64,000 nucleotides of DNA from Rhizobium sp. CG5 (GTDB lineage Bacteria; Pseudomonadota; Alphaproteobacteria; Rhizobiales; Rhizobiaceae), in the NCBI RefSeq assembly GCF_023701945.1, contig NZ_JABAEF010000013.1, positions 1 through 64,000 of the forward strand. The letters run 5' to 3'. Shown in pieces: positions 18,822-26,923 of the stretch (position 1 is its first letter; each line of letters starts with the position of its first letter). The position numbers and the translations under genes were made by a program. The notes under the pieces are model-generated. The model ran no database searches and was not told where the DNA came from. It saw only the letters and a list, made by a program, of their open reading frames with translations.

Positions 18822-20048
18822 ATGCTCGCACCTGACATCACCACCCAGCCCACAGCCGACCGCATTGACCAACTGGTCACCGCCCACACGCCTGGTCACG
18901 GCCTTGCCCGGCCGTTTTATCTCGACCCTGATATCTACGAGCGCGATCTGCAGCGGGTGTTCTTCCGCCATTGGCATTGCGTCGCCCATGAGAGTGTCAT
19001 CCCCAATATCAACGATTTCGAAGTGTTCCGCATGGCGTCGGAACAGGTGATCGTGACGCGTGGGGCGGATGGCCGGGTGCATGCGATCCTCAATGTCTGT
19101 CGGCATCGCGGCGCCGAGGTCTGTACAAAGGACAAGGGCAATGCCCGCGTCTTCGTCTGTCCCTATCATGCCTGGACCTATGGCAATGACGGGGCGCTGA
19201 AGGCCGCCCGGCTGATGCCGAAAGAGTTCAAACGGGAGGATCACGGGCTGAAGCGGCTGCAGGTGCGGGTGGTCGAGGGGCTGATCTTCATTTCGTTTGC
19301 GGAAAATCCGCTGGATTTCTCCGAGGTCGAAAACCTGCTGCATGCGACCTGCGGGCAATATGGCTGGGCCTCGGCCAAGGTGGCGCACCGCCAGAGTTAT
19401 GCCGTCGATGCCAACTGGAAGCTGGCGGTCGAGAATTATGTTGAGTGTTATCACTGCGGCCCGGCCCATCCGGAATATTCGCAGACCCATGCGCTGGAAC
19501 AGCCGCTGCCGATGATCGAGGCGCTGAATGCGGCGATGGAGGAGCGAACCTGCGCGCTCGGCATCGAAGTCGGCTCCGGCGATCACTGGCAGACGTCGGA
19601 GGGCGGCCGCGAGACCATCCATGCCTTCCGCTATGCGCTCTATGATGGCGTGAAGACCGGCAGCCAGGACGGATCGCCTTTGGCGCCGCTGATGGGCCGG
19701 TTCAGCGAATATGATGGTGGCGTCACCTCCGTGCATCTCGGCGGTACGAGCTTCCTGGTCTGCTATCCCGACCACGGCATGATCTACCGCTTCATTCCGA
19801 AGGGGCCGGAAGCCTGCGAGATGGAGCTGATCTGGCTGGTCGACGGCCAGGCTGAACAGGGTGTCGACTACGATTTCGACAAGCTGACATGGCTGTGGAC
19901 CGTCACCACCGACGAGGACAAGGCGATCATCGAGCACACCTCGCGCGGCGTGCGCTCGCATTTCTTCGTGCCGGGACCGATCGCGCCGATGGAGCAGAAC
20001 GAGTTGCGCTACATCAACTGGTATCTCGACGAGATCAGCCGTCCGTAA
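18822..20048 (+). CDS. Rieske non-haem iron oxygenase, alpha subunit (betaine demethylase-like)
   Basis: This 408-residue protein carries a Rieske [2Fe-2S] site (Cys93-x-His95 and Cys113-xx-His116) and a mononuclear iron site (ENYVECYHCGPAHPEY, His211 and His216). This is the ring-hydroxylating-oxygenase layout shared with GbcA, stachydrine demethylase and carnitine oxygenase. Next to two DMGDH-like genes, N-demethylation of glycine betaine or a similar quaternary amine is the best reading. No reductase partner lies in the window. The start at 18822 follows GGAG and excludes repeat sequence upstream. The 3' end overlaps the convergent sitD by 14 bases. Confidence 0.85.
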   Translation: MLAPDITTQPTADRIDQLVTAHTPGHGLARPFYLDPDIYERDLQRVFFRHWHCVAHESVIPNINDFEVFRMASEQVIVTRGADGRVHAILNVCRHRGAEVCTKDKGNARVFVCPYHAWTYGNDGALKAARLMPKEFKREDHGLKRLQVRVVEGLIFISFAENPLDFSEVENLLHATCGQYGWASAKVAHRQSYAVDANWKLAVENYVECYHCGPAHPEYSQTHALEQPLPMIEALNAAMEERTCALGIEVGSGDHWQTSEGGRETIHAFRYALYDGVKTGSQDGSPLAPLMGRFSEYDGGVTSVHLGGTSFLVCYPDHGMIYRFIPKGPEACEMELIWLVDGQAEQGVDYDFDKLTWLWTVTTDEDKAIIEHTSRGVRSHFFVPGPIAPMEQNELRYINWYLDEISRP

Positions 20049-20895
20049 GGGCCTGACCGTTTTTGTCCGTTGCGTGCGCCTTCCACACGGTGCGGACGAA
20101 GGCGGCGATGAACATGGCCGTCATCAAGAGCACGATGGTCGGGGCCGGGGCGCTGTCGATGTAGAAGCTCAGATAGATGCCGGACAGCGTCGCTGTGACC
20201 GCGACCAGGACGGCGGCGACCAGCATGCTCTGGAAGCGCCGGGTGATCAGAAAGGCGATGGCGCCGGGCGTCACCAGCATGGCGACCGACAGGATGATGC
20301 CGACGGCCTTCAGCGCGCCGACCACGGTCAGCGACAGTACCGCCAGCAGGCCGTAATGCAGCAGCCGCACCGGCAGGCCGATGGCGCGGGCATGCTGCGG
20401 ATCGAAGGCATGGGCCAGAAGATCCTTGCGCAGGATGACGAGAAAGGCAGTCGCTGCCAGGGCGATCAGGCCGGTTTCCAGCAAATCCGATGGCAGGATG
20501 CCGAGCATGTCGCCGAACAGGATATGGTCGAGATGTACGTCGCTTTCGACCTTCACGTAAAGCACGAGACCGAGGCCGAACATTCCTGAGAATACGATGC
20601 CGAGAACGGTGTCTTCCTTGATGCGGCTGTTTTCCTTGAGATACCCCGTTGCCAGCGCGCAGGTCATGCCGGCGACGAAGGCACCTATGGCCAGCGGCAG
20701 GCCGACGACATAGGCGATCACAACGCCGGGCAGGACGGCATGGGAGACGGCGTCGCCCATCAGCGACCAGCCCTTCAGCACCAGAAGGCAGGAGAGCAGG
20801 GCCATCGGCACGGCAATCATCAGGGTGACGATGAAGGCATATTGCATGAAGGGCAGCTGGAACGGCAGGATCAGCAGGGCAAGCGTGTCACTCAT
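20035..20895 (-). CDS. sitD: Manganese/iron ABC transporter permease SitD
   Basis: A 286-residue inner-membrane protein of the metal ABC-3 family with about eight helices and the motif GWSLMGDAVSHAVLPGVV near the N-terminus. I chose the ATG at 20895 because it forms an ATGA overlap with sitC. The two permeases together form the metal channel. As the last gene of sitABCD it is expected to share the Mur-type control in front of sitA. Confidence 0.93.
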   Translation of the reverse strand: MSDTLALLILPFQLPFMQYAFIVTLMIAVPMALLSCLLVLKGWSLMGDAVSHAVLPGVVIAYVVGLPLAIGAFVAGMTCALATGYLKENSRIKEDTVLGIVFSGMFGLGLVLYVKVESDVHLDHILFGDMLGILPSDLLETGLIALAATAFLVILRKDLLAHAFDPQHARAIGLPVRLLHYGLLAVLSLTVVGALKAVGIILSVAMLVTPGAIAFLITRRFQSMLVAAVLVAVTATLSGIYLSFYIDSAPAPTIVLLMTAMFIAAFVRTVWKAHATDKNGQALTDG

Positions 20896-21749
20896 GCCGC
20901 ATCCTCCAAAGCGAGCCGCGCCTTGCGCTTGGAAGCGAGAAGCCCGTGTTTCGGGGCAAAGACAAAAGCGCCTAAGAAGATCAGCGTCTGCAGCACGACG
21001 ATGATGCCGCCGGTGGCGCCGTCGAGGAAGTAGCTGAGATAAGCGCCGACGCCGCTGGTGCCGGCGCCGATGCAAAAGGCCATGACGATCAGCCGCTGGA
21101 AACGGTCGGTTAGGAGATAGGCGGTGGCGCCCGGGGTGACCACCATGGCGACGACCAGAAAGGCGCCGACGGTCTGCAGGGCGGCCACCGTCGAGCCGGC
21201 CAAAAGGGTGAAGAACAGCACTTTGAGGAAAGCCGGCTTCAGGCCGATCGAGCGGGCATGATCCTCATCGAAGAAGGTGACCATGAGGTCCTTCCATTTC
21301 AGCGTCAGGATGACCAGGCTGACGCCGCCGATGATCACCAGCTGCAGGGTGTCTTCCGGGGTGATGGCCAGTATATTGCCGAGCACGATGGTCTGGATGT
21401 TCACCGACATCGGCGACAGCGACACCATGAACAGGCCGAGACCGAAGAAGGAGGTGAAGATCAGGCCGATAATGGCATCTTCCTTCAGCCGGGTGCGCTG
21501 GTTGAGAAACAGCATGGCGCCGGCGGCAAGACCGCCCGAGAGGAAGGCACCGGCGGCAAAGGGCAGGCCCAGCATATAGGCGCCGGCCACGCCCGGCACG
21601 ATGGCATGGGACAGGGCATCGCCGATCAGCGACCAGCCTTTCAGCATCAGATAGGCCGACAGAAAACCGCAGACGCCACCGACCAGGGCGCTGACCCAGA
21701 TGGCGCTGACCATGTACTGGTAGGAGAAGGGTTCAAGCAGCAGGGCCAT
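20892..21749 (-). CDS. sitC: Manganese/iron ABC transporter permease SitC
   Basis: A 285-residue inner-membrane permease of the same metal ABC-3 family, carrying GWSLIGDALSHAIVPGVAGAY. It is about the same size as SitD and recognisably homologous to it. It overlaps sitB by 17 bases and sitD by four, so all three are likely translated together. The role is uptake of Mn(II), possibly also Fe(II), from the periplasm. Confidence 0.94.
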   Translation of the reverse strand: MALLLEPFSYQYMVSAIWVSALVGGVCGFLSAYLMLKGWSLIGDALSHAIVPGVAGAYMLGLPFAAGAFLSGGLAAGAMLFLNQRTRLKEDAIIGLIFTSFFGLGLFMVSLSPMSVNIQTIVLGNILAITPEDTLQLVIIGGVSLVILTLKWKDLMVTFFDEDHARSIGLKPAFLKVLFFTLLAGSTVAALQTVGAFLVVAMVVTPGATAYLLTDRFQRLIVMAFCIGAGTSGVGAYLSYFLDGATGGIIVVLQTLIFLGAFVFAPKHGLLASKRKARLALEDAA

Positions 21750-22620
21750 CGTCCACCTTCTTGGCTTGCGGATCGCGATAGATCACGAAGGGCCGTTCGT
21801 CGTCGGTGATCACCTTGACCTGACGGGCGTCGGCATCGTCATGCAGATCGGTGCCGGACAGCACGAAGTGCCTGAGCGCGCCGCCAAAGGCCAGATGCAG
21901 GTTTTCCTCGGTAAACGTGTCTTCCGTCTTGCCGGAGGCGATCACCGTGCCCTTGACGAACACCGTGCGGTCGCAGAAATCCGGGACGCTGCCGAGATTG
22001 TGGGTCGAGACCAGCATGACCCGGCCCTCGCGGCGCAGGTCTTTCAAGAGGGCGACGATCTGCTCTTCGGTGGTCACGTCGACGCCGGTAAAGGGTTCGT
22101 CGAGCAGGATGACCTGCCCTTCCTGGGCAAGTGCGCGGGCCAGGAAGACGCGCTTGCGCTGGCCGCCGGAGAGCTCGCCGATCTGGCGCTTGCGGTAGTC
22201 GAGCATGCCAACGCGGCCGAGCGCCTCGTCAACCAGGGCCTTGTCGCGGCGCGACGGGATGCGCAGGAAATTCATATGGCCGTAGCGGCCCATCATCACG
22301 ACGTCTTCGACCAGAACCGGAAAATTCCAGTCGACTTCCTCGCTTTGCGGCACGTAAGCGACGAGGTTCTTCTTCAGCGCCTCGCGCACCGGCATGCCGA
22401 GAATGGTGATGTCGCCGCGCGCCAGCGGCACGAAGCCCATGATCGCCTTGAAGATCGTCGACTTGCCGGCGCCGTTGACGCCGACCAGCGCGGTGATCGT
22501 GCCCTTGGGGATGGTGAAGCTGGCATCCTTCAGCGCCGTGTGGCCGTTGCGATAGGTGACGGTGATACTGTTGGCTGTCAGGCCGTCCAGCCGCTTGCCG
22601 GTGCTTTTGCCCATGATCAT
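21733..22620 (-). CDS. sitB: Manganese/iron ABC transporter ATP-binding protein SitB
   Basis: This 295-residue ATPase has Walker A GVNGAGKST, signature LSGGQRKRVFLARAL and Walker B VILLDEPFTGVD. A C-terminal tail of about 40 residues follows the ABC core and is rich in acidic residues and histidines (HFVLSGTDLHDDADARQ). It energises SitCD. Its start overlaps the end of sitA by four bases (ATGA). Confidence 0.95.
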   Translation of the reverse strand: MIMGKSTGKRLDGLTANSITVTYRNGHTALKDASFTIPKGTITALVGVNGAGKSTIFKAIMGFVPLARGDITILGMPVREALKKNLVAYVPQSEEVDWNFPVLVEDVVMMGRYGHMNFLRIPSRRDKALVDEALGRVGMLDYRKRQIGELSGGQRKRVFLARALAQEGQVILLDEPFTGVDVTTEEQIVALLKDLRREGRVMLVSTHNLGSVPDFCDRTVFVKGTVIASGKTEDTFTEENLHLAFGGALRHFVLSGTDLHDDADARQVKVITDDERPFVIYRDPQAKKVDDGPAA

Positions 22621-23507
22621 GCGGCCAGCCCTTCGACGATGGTGGAAACGGTGACCTTCAGCAGATCGAGATAGGTCGGAACCGGACCGCCCTTTTCGCT
22701 CAGCGAATCCACATAGAGCACGCCGCCATATTTGGCGCCGGTCTCGGCGGCGACCTGGCGGGCCGGCTTATCCGACACGGTGCTTTCGGAGAAGATCACC
22801 TTGATCTGGTGCTCGCGCATGGCGTCGATGACGGCGCGCACCTGCTGCGGCGAGCCCTGGCTGTCGGCATTGATCGGCCAGAGGAACAGTTCTTTCAGAC
22901 CGAGATCGCGGGCGAGATAGGAGAAGGCGCCTTCACTGGTGGCAAGCCAGCGTTCCTGCTCCGGCAGCTTGGCGATCTGCGCCTTCAGCGGCTCCAGTTC
23001 GGCCTTGATCTTTTGCGAATAGGCGGCCGCGTTGGCGGCATAGAGATCGGCGTGGTCGGGGTCTATGCCGGTCAGGGCCTTGCGGATGTTCTCGACATAG
23101 ATCAGCGCGTTTTCAGGTGACATCCAGGCATGCGGGTTCGGCTTGCCCTCATAGGCGCCGCCGGCAATGCTCATCGGGGCGACGCCTTCCGAGATCACGG
23201 CGTTTGGAACCGAGCCGAGATTGCCAAGGAATTTCTGGAACCAGAGTTCGAGATTGAGGCCGTTCCACAGAACCAGGTCGGCGTCGCGGGCTTTGAGGAT
23301 ATCGCGGGGCGTCGGCTGGTAGTTGTGAATCTCGGCGCCAGCCTTGGTAATGCTTTCAATGTCGGCGGCATCGCCGGCAACATTCTTGGCCATATCGGCA
23401 ATCACGGTAAACGTTGTGATAACCTTGGGCTTGTCTGCTGCCACTGCCGCCGACACGGGCAGAAGGGCGAGGGCGACTGCCAGAATTCCCGCAATTCGGT
23501 TCAACAT
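22617..23507 (-). CDS. sitA: Periplasmic manganese/iron-binding protein SitA
   Basis: A 296-residue metal-binding receptor of the SitA/MntA/PsaA cluster. The signal peptide is IAGILAVALALLPVSAAVA. Predicted metal ligands are His in AEIHNYQPTP, His in NPHAWMSPENA, Glu in the IFSESTVS region and Asp in YVDSLS. The ATG at 23507 follows GGAG and gives a proper signal peptide. It is the first gene of sitABCD, immediately downstream of two Mur-type boxes. Confidence 0.95.
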   Translation of the reverse strand: MLNRIAGILAVALALLPVSAAVAADKPKVITTFTVIADMAKNVAGDAADIESITKAGAEIHNYQPTPRDILKARDADLVLWNGLNLELWFQKFLGNLGSVPNAVISEGVAPMSIAGGAYEGKPNPHAWMSPENALIYVENIRKALTGIDPDHADLYAANAAAYSQKIKAELEPLKAQIAKLPEQERWLATSEGAFSYLARDLGLKELFLWPINADSQGSPQQVRAVIDAMREHQIKVIFSESTVSDKPARQVAAETGAKYGGVLYVDSLSEKGGPVPTYLDLLKVTVSTIVEGLAA

Positions 23508-23526
23508 GATCGACTCCAAAAGGCTT

Positions 23527-23543
23527 TTGCAACTCATTCGCAA
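23527..23543 (-). promoter_or_regulatory. Mur-type (manganese-responsive Fur) box 1 before sitA
   Basis: TTGCGAATGAGTTGCAA (minus strand) is an imperfect dyad, TTGCRA...TTGCAA, 20 bases before the sitA start and just downstream of the predicted -10. It differs by one base from the box at 23581-23597. Mur boxes of rhizobial sit promoters have this TGCAA-type symmetry; that identity comes from family knowledge, not from binding data here. Confidence 0.7.
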
Positions 23544-23546
23544 TCT

Positions 23547-23574
23547 AAGCTAGTGCGTTTGTGGCGTTTGTCAA
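23547..23574 (-). promoter_or_regulatory. Predicted sitABCD promoter
   Basis: On the minus strand TTGACA (23569-23574) and TAGCTT (23547-23552) are 16 bases apart. The -35 lies in a perfect palindrome, GCGTTTG-A-CAAACGC (23564-23578). The two Mur-type boxes sit directly on either side of this promoter, an arrangement suited to repression. Confidence 0.6.
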
Positions 23575-23580
23575 ACGCTA

Positions 23581-23597
23581 TTGCAAATCATTCGCAA
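23581..23597 (-). promoter_or_regulatory. Mur-type box 2 before sitA
   Basis: TTGCGAATGATTTGCAA on the minus strand lies just upstream of the predicted -35. It is 54 bases from the first copy, close to five helical turns. It also lies 155 bases before the divergent His-rich gene and could affect that gene's transcription too. Confidence 0.7.
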
Positions 23598-23751
23598 TGT
23601 GAGCTGCTGCGAAGAGCGGTCTTGTGCCGAAATGGGAAAGCTTCGCTGCAGCGCACAGCGTGTAGATTAAAGTTTCCTCAAGAACAGTGTGGCAAGGTCA
23701 GTCCAAGTTTTGCGTATGTGTATGGAGTGACTTGATGCCGGAGTTGTTGGC

Positions 23752-25050
23752 GTGAAGGGTCTTGGCGGCAAGTTCCGGTTATCCCGCAAATTGATTTTGA
23801 TTTCCGGCGGCGTCCTGGTCCTGTTGGGCGGAACGGGCGCGGCTGCCGTGTTCATCGGCACGGAAGCGATCCTTGGGCCTCCCTACGAGAAGATCAATGG
23901 GTTGGAATGCACGGAAGTGACGTCGGTGACGATCAAGAAGAAGGATCGTTTCTGGGTTCGTAAATTCGTCACCACGGAGCCGACCGATGGCTTGACGCGG
24001 GTGAAAACGGCGCTGCGGGTCGCCAAGGCCGTGCAGGAGGCCGAAAAGGCCGATCTTGTGCAGGTGGTGGTGCTCGACGCGAAAGGGCCGGTCAAACGGG
24101 CGGATATGCGCGGACGGGCGGTCGGCGCCGATGTCATCTATGTTCCTGATCCCAGCAAGATTCCAGAAGAGGCAAACGGCCAGATTTTTACGGCCCGCTA
24201 CGTGGAAAAGCCCGCCAATGGCAGCGGCCAGTTCTACGGCGAGAAGATTTCGATGACATCGGATGATATCGATCATCTCGTGGCTAGCCTCGATGACACG
24301 GCCAATTGCGTCAAGCCGGAAGTGGCCCTGCCGGAAGGCCATGGCGCTCCGAGCGGCCATGGCGAAGCACCCGCGGGTCACGGCGAAGCGCCGGCCGGTC
24401 ATGGTGAGGCGCCGGCAGAGGGGCATGGCGAAGCGCCAGCCGGGCATGGCGACGCGCCAGCAGACGGACATGGCGACGCGCCAGCCAGTGACGAGATTGC
24501 ATCGGCCGAGGGCCATGGCGAAGCGCCTGCCGCCGATGGCCATGGCGCAGCTCCGGCTGAGACCGGCGGCTGGTTTGCCTCGCTGAAGGGCATGGTGTTC
24601 GGGGCAGACGAGGCCCCGGCCGCCGAAGGACATGAGGCCACGCCTGCGGCCGAGGGCCATGACGCTGCTCCTGCGGCGGAAGGACATGGCGAGGTTGCTG
24701 CCGATCATGGTGCTGCACCGTCCCACGAGGCGGCCGCTGAACCGGCGGCCGGACACGGGGAACATGCCGCTACCGAAGAGGCTGCCGCTTCTGCTGCAGC
24801 GCATGGCGCGGAAACGGCCGCTGCAGGCGAGCATTCGACGGAAGAGGCCACGGCGCCGAGCCAGGAGCCCGTGGTCGAGGCCGACAATGGCGGCTGGCTG
24901 TCCTCGGTGAAGAGCATGATGTTCGGCAGCGGTGAAGATGCGGCAGCGCCGGCGGAGGCGCAGGGCGAGGCGGCCGCTGCACCCGAGCACGCATCGCCTG
25001 AAGAGCCGGTGCCGCCGGTTTCAAAGGAACATGTCGCGGCCACGCATTGA
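23752..25050 (+). CDS. Membrane-anchored protein with histidine-rich GHG(E/D)APA repeats, unknown function
   Basis: I do not recognise this 432-residue protein. It starts at a GTG with GGAG nearby and has one N-terminal membrane anchor (about residues 14-36). A folded-looking region of about 140 residues with two cysteines follows, then a low-complexity tail from about residue 190. The tail repeats GHGEAPA-like units; about 17 histidines fall in 170 residues. Two copies of a GGWxxSxKxMxFG block (near 278 and 385) punctuate it. Histidines alternating with Glu/Asp suggest periplasmic metal binding, and the gene is divergent from sitABCD, but no metal role is shown. Confidence 0.75.
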   Translation: MKGLGGKFRLSRKLILISGGVLVLLGGTGAAAVFIGTEAILGPPYEKINGLECTEVTSVTIKKKDRFWVRKFVTTEPTDGLTRVKTALRVAKAVQEAEKADLVQVVVLDAKGPVKRADMRGRAVGADVIYVPDPSKIPEEANGQIFTARYVEKPANGSGQFYGEKISMTSDDIDHLVASLDDTANCVKPEVALPEGHGAPSGHGEAPAGHGEAPAGHGEAPAEGHGEAPAGHGDAPADGHGDAPASDEIASAEGHGEAPAADGHGAAPAETGGWFASLKGMVFGADEAPAAEGHEATPAAEGHDAAPAAEGHGEVAADHGAAPSHEAAAEPAAGHGEHAATEEAAASAAAHGAETAAAGEHSTEEATAPSQEPVVEADNGGWLSSVKSMMFGSGEDAAAPAEAQGEAAAAPEHASPEEPVPPVSKEHVAATH

Positions 25051-25120
25051 GTTTGAAAAAGTGCTGCTTTCGTTCGCGAAAGCGGCACCTTGATATGCCA
25101 ACCGACATTGCATCAAACGC

Positions 25121-25156
25121 AAAAAGCCCGGAGCGATGATCAAGCGTTCCGGGCCT
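25121..25156 (-). terminator. Rho-independent terminator of lysS
   Basis: Read on the minus strand, GCCCGGAACG pairs with CGCTCCGGGC (two imperfect pairs) around a nine-base loop and ends in TTTTT. It lies 23 bases after the lysS stop and may also stop the convergent transcript of the His-rich gene. Confidence 0.8.
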
Positions 25157-25178
25157 TTCGAATTCATGAGGCGACAGA

Positions 25179-26675
25179 TCAGTCGTTCTTGTTGCGGCGG
25201 GCCGGGAACAGGATGATGTCGCGGATCGACGGCGAATTGGTGAGCAGCATGATCAGGCGGTCGACACCGATACCGAGGCCACCGGCCGGCGGCATGCCCT
25301 GGTCGATCGCGTCGAGGAATTCCTCGTCCAGCTGCTTGTCCTTCTCGCCGCGGGCATGGGCCTGTTCGAGCTGCTCGACCATGCGGGCGCGCTGTTCTTC
25401 CGGGTCGTTCAGTTCGGAAAAGGCGTTGCCGATTTCCCAGGCGTTGCAATAGGTCTCGAAGCGCTCGACGAGACGCGGTTCGCCCGGCACTTCCTTGGCA
25501 AAGGGCGAGATGTCCTTGGGGAAATGGGTGACGTGGCTCGGCTGGATCAGCGTGCCCTCGACCTTTTCCTCGAAGATGAAGGCCAGGCATTCGCCCCAGG
25601 TCCAGTCCTTCTCGACAGCAAAACCGGCTGCCTTGGCCGCAGTGCGGGCTTCCTCGTCGGTCTTCATGGCCAGGAAGTCGATGCCGGTCACATCCTTGAC
25701 GGCGTCGGGCATCGGCACGCGGCGGAATGGACCCTTGAAGGAGATTTCCGTGTCGCCGAATGTGAACTCGGTCGAGCCGTGGATGCGGGTCGCGAGGTCT
25801 GCGAACAGCCGCTCGACGAGGTCCATGATGTCCTCGTAATCGGCATAGGCCCAGTAGCATTCCATCATGGTGAATTCGGGATTGTGCCGGGTCGAGACGC
25901 CTTCGTTGCGGAAGTTACGGTTGATCTCGAACACCTTGTCGGACAGGCCAGAGACCAGCGTGCGCTTCAAGAACAGTTCCGGCGCGATGCGCAGGTACAT
26001 GTCGAGCTTCAGCGTATTGTGGTGGGTCTTGAAGGGCTCGGCCGTGGCGCCGCCATAGATCGACTGCAGCATAGGCGTTTCGACTTCCATGAAGCCGTCG
26101 TTTTCCATGAAGCGGCGGATGCTGGAGACGATCTTCGAGCGCTGCTGGAAACGCAGCTTGCTGTCCTCGTTGGTCATGATGTCGAGATGACGCTTGCGGT
26201 AGCGCGTCTCGATATCGGTGACGCCATGCCACTTTTCCGGCATGGGGAGCAGCGCCTTGGTCAGCATGGTGATCTCTTGCGCATTGATCGTCAGCTCGCC
26301 GCGCTTGGTGCGGCGGACCATGCCGGTGACGCCGATGATGTCGCCCAGGTCGATCAGCGGCAGCAGGGCGCGGGCGCTTTCGGGCGTGGTGTCCTTGTGG
26401 CTGAAAATCTGGATCTTGCCCGAGGCATCATGGATATCCATGAACATGCCCGAGTTGCGCGAGGAATAGACGCGGCCGGCAACGGTGATGATATCGCCCG
26501 ATTCCGTATCCAGCTCCAGCCCGGCATATTTCTCGGCCAGTTCGGCATTGGTCATCGTGCGGTGGAAATGCGCCGGATAGACATCGCCGATGAGCTCGCG
26601 CAGCAATTTCAGCTTCTGGGCGCGCACTTCCGTGACGTCGGAGGACAGGGCGGTTTCGGTCTTGGTATCGGTCAT
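25179..26675 (-). CDS. lysS: Lysyl-tRNA synthetase, class II
   Basis: A 498-residue cytoplasmic enzyme that charges tRNA-Lys. An N-terminal OB-fold anticodon-binding domain (residues about 60-170) precedes the class II catalytic core. Motif 2 appears as FRNEGVSTRHNPEFT and motif 3 as GLGIGVDRLIMLL. The ATG at 26675 was preferred to one 20 codons upstream because the upstream part derives from repeat-adjacent sequence. It lies downstream of gltX on the same strand, separated by a composite repeat. Confidence 0.96.
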   Translation of the reverse strand: MTDTKTETALSSDVTEVRAQKLKLLRELIGDVYPAHFHRTMTNAELAEKYAGLELDTESGDIITVAGRVYSSRNSGMFMDIHDASGKIQIFSHKDTTPESARALLPLIDLGDIIGVTGMVRRTKRGELTINAQEITMLTKALLPMPEKWHGVTDIETRYRKRHLDIMTNEDSKLRFQQRSKIVSSIRRFMENDGFMEVETPMLQSIYGGATAEPFKTHHNTLKLDMYLRIAPELFLKRTLVSGLSDKVFEINRNFRNEGVSTRHNPEFTMMECYWAYADYEDIMDLVERLFADLATRIHGSTEFTFGDTEISFKGPFRRVPMPDAVKDVTGIDFLAMKTDEEARTAAKAAGFAVEKDWTWGECLAFIFEEKVEGTLIQPSHVTHFPKDISPFAKEVPGEPRLVERFETYCNAWEIGNAFSELNDPEEQRARMVEQLEQAHARGEKDKQLDEEFLDAIDQGMPPAGGLGIGVDRLIMLLTNSPSIRDIILFPARRNKND

Positions 26676-26712
26676 CGTTTTCGCCTTTTTCGGGCTGTGT
26701 TCGTTGCGGTTA

Positions 26713-26887
26713 CCCCCCTCTGCCCTGCCGGGCATCTCCCCCTCAAGGGGGGAGATCGGATGAAGCGGTCTCTTCGTCCTGCCGCTGGCGTCGCGTGCTC
26801 AGCACTCTATGCTGAATTGGGCGAAGGCGGTGCCTCTGGTGGATCTCCCCCCTTGAGGGGGAGATGTCCGGCAGGACAGAGGGGGGT
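26713..26887. repeat. Composite inverted repeat, 175 bp (family copy 2)
   Basis: Inverted arms of 45 bases (26713-26757 and 26843-26887) match at 43 positions. Each holds the CTCCCCC-TCAA-GGGGGGAG hairpin and a second hairpin: TGCCC/GGGCA in the left arm, TGTCC/GGACA in the right. The differences are compensatory. It fills most of the gltX-lysS gap; no gene is seen in the gap. Confidence 0.87.
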
Positions 26888-26923
26888 ATTTAAAACGCCG
26901 CCGTTGCGGGCAGCCTGTGCTTA

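Noticed and set aside
24343..24550. Short tandem DNA repeats resembling a CRISPR or minisatellite
   Set aside because: They are in frame and encode the GHG(E/D)APA repeats; spacers are absent and unit length is about 18-24 bases.
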